Shown here: positions 55,297 to 61,890 of the stretch, in pieces
Layout of the letters: the number at the start of each line of letters is the position of its first letter
Numbering within the stretch: position 1 is the first letter of the stretch
NCBI GenBank assembly: GCA_002337125.1
Contig: DDFJ01000004.1
Coordinates: forward strand, 2,531,889-2,595,888
Reading direction: 5' to 3'
Source: Chitinophagaceae bacterium UBA1931
GTDB lineage: Bacteria > Bacteroidota > Bacteroidia > Chitinophagales > Chitinophagaceae
DNA length: 64,000 bases
The notes under the pieces: generated by a model
Told to the model about the DNA's origin: nothing
The model's database searches: none
What the model saw: only the letters and a program-made list of their open reading frames with translations
Translations under genes and position numbers: made by a program

Positions 55297-57165
55297 ATGA
55301 ATCTTGAAAAACTATTCAAATATTTTAGAAAGGAAGAAGTTGTTCTTTGGATTGGTTCTGGATTTTCGAAGTATGCAGGTTATCCCACAGGTAAAGAACT
55401 ATCTAAATTAATTTATGATCAATTAATACCTCAACAGGATAAAGGACTTGAAGAACTTAAATATATGTCCTTGCCTGATTTAGCTGAAAGAATTGTAAGG
55501 GAGGATGAGTTAAATAGAAAAAGATTAAATAGTTTATTGAAAGAAGTCTTTACAAAAAAACCATCGAGCTTAAAATATCATATCGATTTAACTAAAATAC
55601 CCCACATTAAAACAATCATCACAACTAACTATGATGCTTTGCTGGAAAAAGCATATGGTAAAAATGCACAAAAAGTTGTAAACATAGAGGATGTTGTAAC
55701 TGTAAGTAATAAGAAAACATTAATCTATAAAATTCATGGTGACATCTCAGATTTAGACTCATTAATAATAACAAAATCGGATTATGCAGATTTTTTTGCC
55801 GAAAACAAAAGTCATAGCTTATTATGGTCATCAATAATCAGTAGCTTATTAAATAAAGTAATTGTTTTCATTGGTTATAACCTTGAGGATGATAATGTTC
55901 GAAATATTATTAAAGGAATAAACAAGGAGTTAGGCATAAAAAGAAAAGATATTTACTTAATTGCTCCAAAATTAGATAGTAATAAATCTAAAGATCTGCA
56001 GCATTTGCAAATTCAATATGTTGATTTAAAAGGTGAAGAATTTCTATTAAGATTATCAAAAAATATCCAAGAAAATATTTATAACGATTTCCAAAATGCT
56101 CTTGTTGGGCCAGAAATACTTAGAGAGTATTTCAATTCGCATAAAATGAAAGTGAACTTGGAGTCTTTAGAAAACAGGTACAATATTAAATCAGTTGAAG
56201 GAATAGGCGAAAAGCTTAAAGGAAAGATCAACTTTCAGATTAAAACAGATACAGAAGAACATAAATACTTACAAGAATTTGTTGAAGGGAAAAAGTTTGG
56301 GCAAGTAAAACTTTCACATAGTGCAATAAAGGGATTTGATATAAAAATTAATGGCATAAGTTTTAATGAACCGGAGTCGGAAAAATATGAATTGATTTTA
56401 TCTTCTGTTCCATCAAAGAACGGTATTGCCGATATTGTGTTTTCAGACAATTATGAGTTTAATGATATTCGTTTTGAGCTTTTTGTTTCTAAAGAAAAAT
56501 TAGAACTTAGGTCATATCTATATACATGTGAGTATATAATATCAAAGACTTTAATAAAAAATGAAATAAATTTTCATATTGATTCAAGTAAGTTTAATAA
56601 GGTTACTGAAGCGATAAAAATTTTCGAATTCTTAAAACGCATATGTGAAGGTCAAGAGTTTAAAGTCTTTATTCATGGAGCGGAAAAATTTCATGCTTTC
56701 TGTTTTGATTCAATCAAAGAAATGGAAGAAGAATTTGATGCTTTGGTAAAGCATTATAATAAACTAAGAGAAGTAGAGAATATTTACAAAGTTCGTTTCA
56801 CTGATTTTGAGCCTCCTTCATTTACCGATTTTAATAATGTAGATATTGCTCTTAGGTTTGCGAATGAGAAAAGTGAAATTATGGAATGGGCTGATAATTT
56901 AGAATTTGATGTCCTTTCTGAAGAAGATTTGCAAAGGCTAAGTTTAGTAAACGATGGCGTGTCTCCCGTAGTAATACAAAATCAAAAGCCATTTTACTTA
57001 GATATTCATAATAGAAAAATTTGCATAGGGTTTGAGCGAAAAGAAATAACAGATCCTGTTATTTTAAATTATGTGGAACTAAGTACCAACAAAACGAAGA
57101 ATGTAAAAATAGTGTCGAGAAATAAAAAATGGATAGTTTCATTCGTGGAACAAATAAATATTTAA
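55297..57165 (+). CDS. SIR2-family NADase-like defence protein
   Basis: 622 aa. N-terminal SIR2-like domain (1-260): VLWIGSGFSKYAGYPTGKEL, IKTIITTNYDALLEKAYG, IYKIHGDISD and VFIGYNLEDDNVRNII are the NAD-binding and catalytic-His regions. The remaining 360 residues have no recognised domain and may sense the trigger. Such stand-alone SIR2 proteins act in anti-phage abortive infection by NAD+ depletion. The gene is much richer in AT (many AAA, ATA, TTA codons) than neighbours, indicating recent transfer. Anti-phage role inferred. Confidence 0.85.
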   Translation: MNLEKLFKYFRKEEVVLWIGSGFSKYAGYPTGKELSKLIYDQLIPQQDKGLEELKYMSLPDLAERIVREDELNRKRLNSLLKEVFTKKPSSLKYHIDLTKIPHIKTIITTNYDALLEKAYGKNAQKVVNIEDVVTVSNKKTLIYKIHGDISDLDSLIITKSDYADFFAENKSHSLLWSSIISSLLNKVIVFIGYNLEDDNVRNIIKGINKELGIKRKDIYLIAPKLDSNKSKDLQHLQIQYVDLKGEEFLLRLSKNIQENIYNDFQNALVGPEILREYFNSHKMKVNLESLENRYNIKSVEGIGEKLKGKINFQIKTDTEEHKYLQEFVEGKKFGQVKLSHSAIKGFDIKINGISFNEPESEKYELILSSVPSKNGIADIVFSDNYEFNDIRFELFVSKEKLELRSYLYTCEYIISKTLIKNEINFHIDSSKFNKVTEAIKIFEFLKRICEGQEFKVFIHGAEKFHAFCFDSIKEMEEEFDALVKHYNKLREVENIYKVRFTDFEPPSFTDFNNVDIALRFANEKSEIMEWADNLEFDVLSEEDLQRLSLVNDGVSPVVIQNQKPFYLDIHNRKICIGFERKEITDPVILNYVELSTNKTKNVKIVSRNKKWIVSFVEQINI

Positions 57166-57186
57166 GGATTAATACTTTTAAGAATC

Positions 57187-57498
57187 ATGCAAAACCTTTT
57201 CCTCCATCACGTTTTCTTTTGGCTAAACAATCCCGGCAGTATCAGCGACAGGGATCAACTGGTTGAAGGATTAAACAAACTGTCAAACGTTTCAACCATC
57301 AAGGATTTTCATATTGGTAAACCAGCAGGTACCAATCGTGGAGTAATTGAAAACGGTTATGCAGTTTCATGGTTTGTGTTGTTTGATAATGCAGAAGACC
57401 AAGCCAGTTATCAAACCGATCCCATTCATTTAAAATTCGTGGAGGAATGTTCCCATCTCTGGAGCAAAGTCATCGTTTACGATTCTGTTGATCTTTAG
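57187..57498 (+). CDS. Dabb family (stress-responsive A/B barrel) protein
   Basis: 103 aa: FLHHVFFWLN at the start, IKDFHIGKPAG and WFVLFDNAEDQASYQTDPIH match the Dabb ferredoxin-like barrel, in which His residues stabilise the dimer. Usually stress-linked or small-ligand binding; enzymatic role unknown. Starts 21 nt after the SIR2 gene. Confidence 0.88.
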   Translation: MQNLFLHHVFFWLNNPGSISDRDQLVEGLNKLSNVSTIKDFHIGKPAGTNRGVIENGYAVSWFVLFDNAEDQASYQTDPIHLKFVEECSHLWSKVIVYDSVDL

Positions 57499-57555
57499 TT
57501 TTCTTTTTACAGGCTAACCCTTGTTGTGCAAATGAAGAATTAAATTTACTGTACC

Positions 57556-58386
57556 ATGGTTATTCTCATTCAATGTAACGACAGGGTTGGATTGGTAGCC
57601 ACCATTTCAGGTGTGCTGGCAAAACGTAACCTTAACATTATTTCCATGCGTGAGCATGTGGATGTACAGGCAAACCGTTTCTTTGCACGTATTGTAACGG
57701 CGCATGAAAATAATATTGCAGAGCTGCAGCAGGAGTTAAGTGTTTTGTTACCTGCTGATGCAACCATCAGCATCAATCCTGATCCGCAGAAGAAAGTGAT
57801 ACTTCTTGTAACAAAAGAATATCACTGTTTAAGCGATCTGCTTATCCGTAATCATTTTTCTACATTAGGCGCAACTGTTCAATGTGTTATTGGCAACCAC
57901 GATATACTTGCCGATTTATGCAAACGGTTTGATATTCCTTTTCATTTTGTATCACACGAAAACAAATCCAAACAACAGTTTGAAGATGAGTTGGCAGCAG
58001 TGATTCAAACATACAACTACGATTACCTGGTGCTGGCAAAGTTTATGCGTATTCTGTCGCCGGCATTTGTGCAGCAGTTTCCGTTGCGTATCATCAACAT
58101 TCATCATTCATTTCTTCCGGCATTCATTGGTGCAAGTCCGTACAAGCAGGCATATAACCGTGGCGTAAAAATGATTGGCGCAACAGCACACTTTGTTACA
58201 AACGATCTGGATGAAGGTCCGATTATTGAACAGCAAAGTATTCCTGTGAATCATACTTATGCAGTAAGCGATATGGTAAGAGCAGGAAAAGAAATTGAAA
58301 AGAGTGTATTAGCCAAGGCGCTGAAGATGGTGTTTGAAGACCGTGTATTTGTTTACGAAAACAAAACAGTTGTATTTGAACATTAA
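57556..58386 (+). CDS. purU: Formyltetrahydrofolate deformylase
   Basis: 276 aa. N-terminal ACT domain (CNDRVGLVATISGVLAKRNLNIISMREHVD), then a formyltransferase-like hydrolase core: VIGNHDILADLCKRFDIPFHFV, LVLAKFMRILSP, INIHHSFLPAFIGASPYKQA with catalytic His, and GATAHFVTNDLDEGPII with catalytic Asp. Splits 10-formyl-THF into formate and THF, balancing one-carbon units for purine synthesis. Confidence 0.96.
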   Translation: MVILIQCNDRVGLVATISGVLAKRNLNIISMREHVDVQANRFFARIVTAHENNIAELQQELSVLLPADATISINPDPQKKVILLVTKEYHCLSDLLIRNHFSTLGATVQCVIGNHDILADLCKRFDIPFHFVSHENKSKQQFEDELAAVIQTYNYDYLVLAKFMRILSPAFVQQFPLRIINIHHSFLPAFIGASPYKQAYNRGVKMIGATAHFVTNDLDEGPIIEQQSIPVNHTYAVSDMVRAGKEIEKSVLAKALKMVFEDRVFVYENKTVVFEH

Positions 58387-58431
58387 TTGTTGCAGTAAAA
58401 AATATTTTTAAAATTTCTTTTTCAAAATTTG

Positions 58432-58460
58432 TTTGTATCAAAAAAATAGTTTCATCTTTG
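58432..58460 (+). promoter_or_regulatory. Promoter candidate of the RNA-repair locus
   Basis: TTTG (58432-58435), 17-nt spacer, CATCTTTG (58453-58460; one mismatch from TAnnTTTG). Predicted start near 58466, about 20 nt before leader peptide 1. Confidence 0.45.
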
Positions 58461-58486
58461 CACTCACAAATTAATAACAACAATAA

Positions 58487-58579
58487 ATGACACGCACACA
58501 ATTACATATTGAACTGGTAAATAAGTTTAGTCCGAATGGTGACTATTCTGTTTGCGGGGCGTGTTACGCTGTTGAATAA
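58487..58579 (+). CDS. Leader peptide 1 (19 of 20 amino acids in 30 codons)
   Basis: A 30-codon ORF starting MTRTQLHIEL and ending CGACYAVE. The peptide contains every amino acid except Trp, 18 of them before codon 24. Codons include CAA, CAT, AAT, AAG, TTT, AGT, CCG and GAC, each readable by one of the assignable tRNAs encoded 0.6-1.5 kb downstream. Its codons 22-25 contain TTGCGGGGC, which copies the 3' arm of the terminator at 58609-58634. Not a known protein; the context argues for a translated attenuation leader that monitors general tRNA supply. Expression untested. Confidence 0.65.
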   Translation: MTRTQLHIELVNKFSPNGDYSVCGACYAVE

Positions 58580-58634
58580 GTGAATAAACAAATTCGCTAT
58601 AGCACAGGCCCCGCAAGAGATTGCGGGGTTTTTT
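58552..58634 (+). promoter_or_regulatory. Transcription attenuator 1
   Basis: Terminator: CCCCGCAA (58609-58616), loop GAGA, TTGCGGGG (58621-58628), T6. Competing antiterminator: TTGCGGGGC (58552-58560, inside leader 1) pairs perfectly over 9 bp with GCCCCGCAA (58608-58616). The two folds exclude each other. A ribosome stalled upstream leaves the first arm free, favouring read-through; no stall favours termination (model). Confidence 0.75.
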
Positions 58635-58713
58635 GTTTTAAACACATTTGAAAAAATGTGTAACGGCAAAGCTTTGTCTTTACAATAGATAAACAATGTT
58701 CTGTTGTTGATTG

Positions 58714-58902
58714 ATGAAAAACACTTTTAAAAAAATTAAAACATACATGAAGAAACAAACAGGATTACATACACGAATTATGCAACTGAATATGATGCAA
58801 TCATTATCAGAACAGGCGAAGTGTGCAGTGTTGTATAGTATCGTGCCGGTAAATATTCTGTGGAATGATTTTCATAAACGACCGTGTTGTGTGCATGCAT
58901 AA
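58714..58902 (+). CDS. Leader peptide 2 (all 20 amino acids)
   Basis: 62-codon ORF from the ATG at 58714 (or 51 codons from the ATG at 58747). Either version contains all twenty amino acids, including one Trp (NILWNDF), Cys, His and Met several times, with a basic N-terminus (MKNTFKKIK). The last codons (HKRPCCVHA) include CGACCGTGTT, a near copy of the 3' terminator arm downstream. The same design as leader 1, without sequence similarity to it, argues for selection on composition. No SD. Not similar to known proteins. Confidence 0.6.
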   Translation: MKNTFKKIKTYMKKQTGLHTRIMQLNMMQSLSEQAKCAVLYSIVPVNILWNDFHKRPCCVHA

Positions 58903-58954
58903 ATGTAATATGTGTGTTAGTAAAACCCGGTCGCTAAAACGACCGGGTTTTTTT
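58879..58954 (+). promoter_or_regulatory. Transcription attenuator 2
   Basis: Terminator AAACCCGGTCG (58923-58933), loop CTAAAA, CGACCGGGTTT (58940-58950) and T tract. Competing arm CGACCGTGTT (58879-58888, inside leader 2) pairs with AACCCGGTCG (58924-58933) in 9 of 10 positions. Same logic as attenuator 1, in tandem. Confidence 0.7.
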
Positions 58955-58978
58955 ATGACTGAAAAGAAGGAGGTGATC

Positions 58979-59116
58979 ATGCAGTTATTAGTTACAATAT
59001 TAATTGTGCGTTTGGTAATGCTTTTCATAAGCAATACAACTGAAAAAAATAAAGAGAAAGCAAAAAATGAAACTGGCGATAAAGTGTTGCATCCTGCCGC
59101 ACACCAGTTACGATAA
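58979..59116 (+). CDS. Small predicted membrane peptide with an extreme Shine-Dalgarno
   Basis: 45-aa ORF: hydrophobic N-terminus (MQLLVTILIVRLVMLFI), then a charged segment (NTTEKNKEKAKNETGDK). It is preceded by AAGGAGGTGATC directly before the ATG, a 12-nt perfect complement of the 16S rRNA 3' tail; ordinary genes in this window have no SD. An in-frame ATG at 58955 is less likely as start, since it sits on the terminator T tract. Could be a third leader or a small membrane protein. Function unknown. Confidence 0.5.
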   Translation: MQLLVTILIVRLVMLFISNTTEKNKEKAKNETGDKVLHPAAHQLR

Positions 59117-59126
59117 AAGATTAGTT

Positions 59127-59175
59127 GCAGAAGGAGGAATAAAGTGCTCCCTGCGGTTGCAGCAGGGACACTTTT
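59127..59175 (+). promoter_or_regulatory. Third hairpin switch before the tRNA array
   Basis: Terminator-like hairpin: AAGTG-C-TCCCTGC (59142-59154) with GCAGGGA-CACTT (59162-59173), then TTTT-type tract. Upstream GCAGAAGGAG (59127-59136) can instead pair with CTCCCTGC (59147-59154), with an AA bulge. AAGGAGGA before a GTG at 59144 could also start a 15-codon ORF. Confidence 0.45.
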
Positions 59176-59196
59176 AAAAAAAGTTCTTTGAGAAAT

Positions 59197-59269
59197 ATAG
59201 CAGCATTCCAATTGGTTGGATACTCCGCCTGGAACTGAGAGGCTGCCAGTTCGAATCTGGCCTGCTATA
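59197..59269 (+). tRNA. tRNA-Pro(UGG)-like
   Basis: Acceptor ATAGCAG/CTGCTAT, A73, T-arm GCCAG-TTCGAAT-CTGGC. Anticodon arm CTCCG-CCTGGAA-CTGAG gives anticodon TGG, but position 33 is C instead of T and pair 30-40 is C-T. D-stem has a T-T end pair. No encoded CCA. First gene of the array. Confidence 0.75.
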
Positions 59270-59274
59270 CAAAA

Positions 59275-59345
59275 GGTTCGTTGGTATAATGGTAACATGC
59301 CTGATTGTCTATCAGAAGTTATGAGTTCGATTCTCATACGAACCG
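59275..59345 (+). tRNA. tRNA-Asp(GUC)
   Basis: Acceptor GGTTCGT/ACGAACC, G73. Anticodon arm CCTGA-TTGTCTA-TCAGA, anticodon GTC, with a C27-A43 mismatch and pyrimidine at 37. T-arm ATGAG-TTCGATT-CTCAT. Starts 5 nt after the previous tRNA. Confidence 0.85.
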
Positions 59346-59350
59346 CTGAT

Positions 59351-59423
59351 TATTGAGTAGTGTAACGGTTCAGCATATCAGTCTTTGACACTGATGGTTT
59401 TGGTTCAAATCCAAACTCAATAG
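59351..59423 (+). tRNA. tRNA-Gln(UUG)
   Basis: Acceptor TATTGAG/CTCAATA, G73. Anticodon arm TCAGT-CTTTGAC-ACTGA (perfect), anticodon TTG. T-arm TTTGG-TTCAAAT-CCAAA. D-stem partly wobble paired. Confidence 0.87.
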
Positions 59424-59432
59424 CATGGATAT

Positions 59433-59505
59433 GTTGGCTTTAGCTTAACTGGTAAAGTGCCGCACTGTGAATACGGAGAACAGGGTTCAAGTCCCGGAGT
59501 CAACC
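59433..59505 (+). tRNA. tRNA-His(GUG)-like, without encoded G-1
   Basis: Acceptor GTTGGCT/AGTCAAC, C73. Anticodon arm CCGCA-CTGTGAA-TACGG, anticodon GTG, pair 30-40 is C-A. T-arm CAGGG-TTCAAGT-CCCGG has one mismatch. The base before position 1 is T, so the G-1 usual in bacterial tRNA-His genes is not encoded. Confidence 0.78.
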
Positions 59506-59507
59506 AA

Positions 59508-59602
59508 TACGGCTTGGTGTAGTGGTTAACATAATCATCTCCCTTTCTTTCTGAGAGGTAAGTAGCAGGTGAAAGTATTCAGTTCAATTCTGAAAGCCGT
59601 AC
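59508..59602 (+). tRNA. tRNA-like gene with about 21 extra nt in the anticodon region
   Basis: Acceptor TACGGCT/AGCCGTA, D-arm GTGT-AGTGGTTA-ACAT and T-arm TTCAG-TTCAATT-CTGAA are clear. TCATC (59535-59539) and GGTGA (59568-59572) can form an anticodon stem followed by a normal 5-nt variable loop, but enclose 28 nt instead of 7. An alternative inner arm CTCCC-TTTCTTT-CTGAG (anticodon TCT) is poorly paired. Intron, enlarged arm or pseudogene cannot be separated; the anticodon is not assigned. Confidence 0.6.
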
Positions 59603-59609
59603 AAAAAAA

Positions 59610-59694
59610 TCTGAACCTTGATTTGGGGAGATTGAACAGATTAGTAAGATTAGTTTCTTCATAATCCTTTAATCCACCCCAATCATGGTTCTGA
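59610..59694 (+). repeat. Long imperfect hairpin inside the tRNA array
   Basis: TCTGAACCTTGATTTGGGG (59610-59628) is the inverse of CCCCAATCATGGTTCTGA (59677-59694) with two mismatches and one bulge. Inner text AATCCTTTAATCC resembles dispersed intergenic repeats seen in many bacteria. Confidence 0.55.
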
Positions 59695-59701
59695 CGAAAA
59701 T

Positions 59702-59774
59702 AGTCTCGTAGCTCAATGGAAGATGTATCCCGCTTTTAACCGGAGGGTTGTGAGTTCGAATCTCACCGGGACTA
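59702..59774 (+). tRNA. tRNA-Lys(UUU)
   Basis: Acceptor AGTCTCG/CGGGACT, A73. Anticodon arm TCCCG-CTTTTAA-CCGGA, anticodon TTT, C30-C40 mismatch. T-arm GTGAG-TTCGAAT-CTCAC. D-stem GCTC/GATG is broken (two pairs only). Confidence 0.8.
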
Positions 59775-59778
59775 CAAC

Positions 59779-59850
59779 GGATGAATAGCTCAACGGCAGA
59801 GCTGCAGCTTGTTAAACTGAGGGTTGAAAGTTCGAATCTTTCTTCATCCG
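59779..59850 (+). tRNA. tRNA-Asn(GUU)
   Basis: Acceptor GGATGAA/TTCATCC, G73, D-stem GCTC/GAGC perfect, T-arm GAAAG-TTCGAAT-CTTTC. Anticodon arm GCAGC-TTGTTAA-ACTGA, anticodon GTT, mismatched at 27-43 and 31-39. Confidence 0.83.
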
Positions 59851-59858
59851 CAAAAAAA

Positions 59859-59945
59859 GGAGAGTTGACAGAGTGGCAATGTGCCAGCCTGCTAAGCTTG
59901 GGCTGCCGTTAATACGGTACAAAGGTTCGACTCCTTTACTCTCCG
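59859..59945 (+). tRNA. tRNA-Ser(GCU)
   Basis: Class II tRNA: acceptor GGAGAGT/ACTCTCC, G73, anticodon arm CCAGC-CTGCTAA-GCTTG with anticodon GCT and one C-T mismatch, long variable arm with CCGT/ACGG stem, T-arm AAAGG-TTCGACT-CCTTT. Confidence 0.87.
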
Positions 59946-59949
59946 CAAT

Positions 59950-60010
59950 GTTTGGTACAGTTGAATTCGATGCAGAGGAAACAGGATATCAATCAGTAAC
60001 TGTAACAAAC
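59950..60010 (+). repeat. Second long hairpin inside the tRNA array
   Basis: GTTTGGTACAGTTG (59950-59963) and TAACTGTAACAAAC (59997-60010) pair in 12 of 14 positions around a 33-nt loop; sits between tRNA-Ser and tRNA-Phe. Confidence 0.55.
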
Positions 60011-60014
60011 AAAT

Positions 60015-60087
60015 GGTGTTTTGGCAGAATGGGTTTATGCACCGGGGTGAAATCCCGGACATCGTGGTTCAATTCCATGAGGCACCA
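60015..60087 (+). tRNA. tRNA-Phe(GAA)
   Basis: Acceptor GGTGTTT/AGGCACC, A73. Anticodon arm CCGGG-GTGAAAT-CCCGG (perfect), anticodon GAA with T33. T-arm CGTGG-TTCAATT-CCATG. Long D-loop. Last of the array, 42 nt before the YkuK-type gene. Confidence 0.82.
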
Positions 60088-60129
60088 CATAAATAAAACA
60101 ACGAATGAAAAAATTAAAAACGCAACGCA

Positions 60130-60612
60130 ATGGAACAGCAACAATGGCGCAAGTTAAATGGTGTTCGCCTGCAATGCACACTGGAACAGGAAATACGTAA
60201 CGTATTAATGCGGGAAAAAGAAATGCGGCATGAACTGAAAGTGTGTATTGGTACCGACAGCCAGGTAAAAGGAAGGCAAACAGAATTTGCAACGGTAATT
60301 GTATTTATCCGTAAAGCAAAGGGAGGGTTCATGTACATACACAATGAAACCACTTCACAGAAAATGAGTATTAAACATCGTATGCTGACTGAAGTTGCAA
60401 TGAGTATTGATGTGGCTTACAGGTTGTGTAAACTGTTTACTGCTTTTAATGTGGATATGGAAGTACATGCCGACATTAATACCAACCCGAATTTTAAAAG
60501 TAACGATGCACTGAAAGAAGCAATGGGCTACATTATGGGTATGGGCTTTGTGTTTAAAGCCAAACCCGATGCATTTGCCAGCTCAAGTTGTGCAAATAAA
60601 ATTGTTCATTAA
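60130..60612 (+). CDS. YkuK family RNase H-fold protein
   Basis: 160 aa. The RNase H-like fold of the DUF458/YkuK family: first Asp in VCIGTDSQVKGRQTEFATVIVFIRK, Glu in LTEVAMSIDVAY, and Asp in MEVHADINTNPNFKSNDALKEAMGYI. The last part FVFKAKPDAFASSSCANKIVH is family typical. Residues allow a two-metal nuclease site, but activity is not proven for the family. It starts directly after the tRNA array and precedes the AAA ATPase by 29 nt, so it is probably part of the RNA-repair operon. Confidence 0.85.
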   Translation: MEQQQWRKLNGVRLQCTLEQEIRNVLMREKEMRHELKVCIGTDSQVKGRQTEFATVIVFIRKAKGGFMYIHNETTSQKMSIKHRMLTEVAMSIDVAYRLCKLFTAFNVDMEVHADINTNPNFKSNDALKEAMGYIMGMGFVFKAKPDAFASSSCANKIVH

Positions 60613-60641
60613 TAAATGAACAGAAAACAAAAACGAAAGCA

Positions 60642-61718
60642 ATGGAAAATTTATTTAATCAGAAAGTAATCAACATCAACAATGTTTTTAGCGACAGCTT
60701 TCTGGATACAAAGATTTTATACCTGTATTTCTTCAACAATCTGCCCAGCATAAATTTTGTAAACGGGATAGATGGAGAAAAAGCATTTACAGCATTTAAA
60801 GAGCGTTATCATGAATCAATTGATCATATTCACCGCTACAGGTGGTATAAACGCAAACAGAAAAAATATGAGTTCGATAAAACAGTGCTCATTTTAAAGA
60901 ACCGGATGGTGATTGAATTTGATGATAATTATTGTGAAGTGCTGCATGATGGAACAAATGAAACATTTGTACAGGAGTTAACAACAATGGTGAACCAGTT
61001 TAAGGAACGGCAACGACGCCAGCCACTTGAAATTAATCTCATTGTTCAGAACCGTAATCATCTTGAGTTAAAGTCGATGGAAATTAAACGGACACAGCTT
61101 GATCTTGATCTTTTTTATGAAGATGAATTTAAAGAAGTGGATGAAGTGATCCGTAAACGGCTTGGCCAGAAGAATGATAAGGGCATTGTACTGCTGCACG
61201 GTTTGCCCGGCACAGGTAAAACAACATATCTGCGTTACCTGGTTGGAAAAATTAAAAAGCGTGTGCTTTTCCTTTCGCCATCGGTTGCAGGTAATTTAAT
61301 GAATCCTGATTTTATTGAATTGCTGATTGATAATCCAAACACCGTATTGATTATTGAAGATGCCGAAAATATTATCATGGACCGCAAGTACAGCAGCAGC
61401 TCGTCTGTATCAAACCTGTTGAATATTTCAGATGGATTGCTGGCCGATTTCCTGAATGTGCAACTGATCTGTACGTTCAACAGTTCACTTACAATGGTTG
61501 ATAATGCACTGTTGCGTAAAGGAAGGTTAATTGCAAAATATGAATTTGGAAAACTGGGTGTGGCAAAAGCAAAACGACTGTCGGCTCATTTTGGTTATGA
61601 TGTTGAAATCAGCAAACCAATGACGATTGCGGAAATAGCAAACCCGCATGAAAAAGCGCCAACAGTTGAAAAAGTTGAAATCATTGGTTTCAGGCGAAAT
61701 GCAGAAATGCTGAATTAA
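60642..61718 (+). CDS. AAA family ATPase (BCS1-like)
   Basis: 358 aa. A unique N-terminal domain (1-160, rich in charged and aromatic residues, RYRWYKRKQKKYEFD) precedes an AAA module: Walker A GLPGTGKTTYLRYL near 187, Walker B VLIIEDAENII near 240, and sensor-like CTFNSSLTMVDNALLRKGRL. It has no transmembrane segment. In the context of slipin and RtcB it may remodel RNA-protein complexes or membrane-bound SPFH rings (inference). Confidence 0.87.
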   Translation: MENLFNQKVININNVFSDSFLDTKILYLYFFNNLPSINFVNGIDGEKAFTAFKERYHESIDHIHRYRWYKRKQKKYEFDKTVLILKNRMVIEFDDNYCEVLHDGTNETFVQELTTMVNQFKERQRRQPLEINLIVQNRNHLELKSMEIKRTQLDLDLFYEDEFKEVDEVIRKRLGQKNDKGIVLLHGLPGTGKTTYLRYLVGKIKKRVLFLSPSVAGNLMNPDFIELLIDNPNTVLIIEDAENIIMDRKYSSSSSVSNLLNISDGLLADFLNVQLICTFNSSLTMVDNALLRKGRLIAKYEFGKLGVAKAKRLSAHFGYDVEISKPMTIAEIANPHEKAPTVEKVEIIGFRRNAEMLN

Positions 61719-61890
61719 GATTTGAAAAATTATTGTTGATGAAATCATCAACAGAAAAGCTTGCTTAACGGCAAGAAGGGTATTCGTATGTTGACAGCAA
61801 ACCAGATGAATGTTTCAACGGAACATCATAGTGCAGTCGCAGTAGCTATCTGTATGCTGTTGCATCAATATGCAGTTCCCTCCATTTAAC

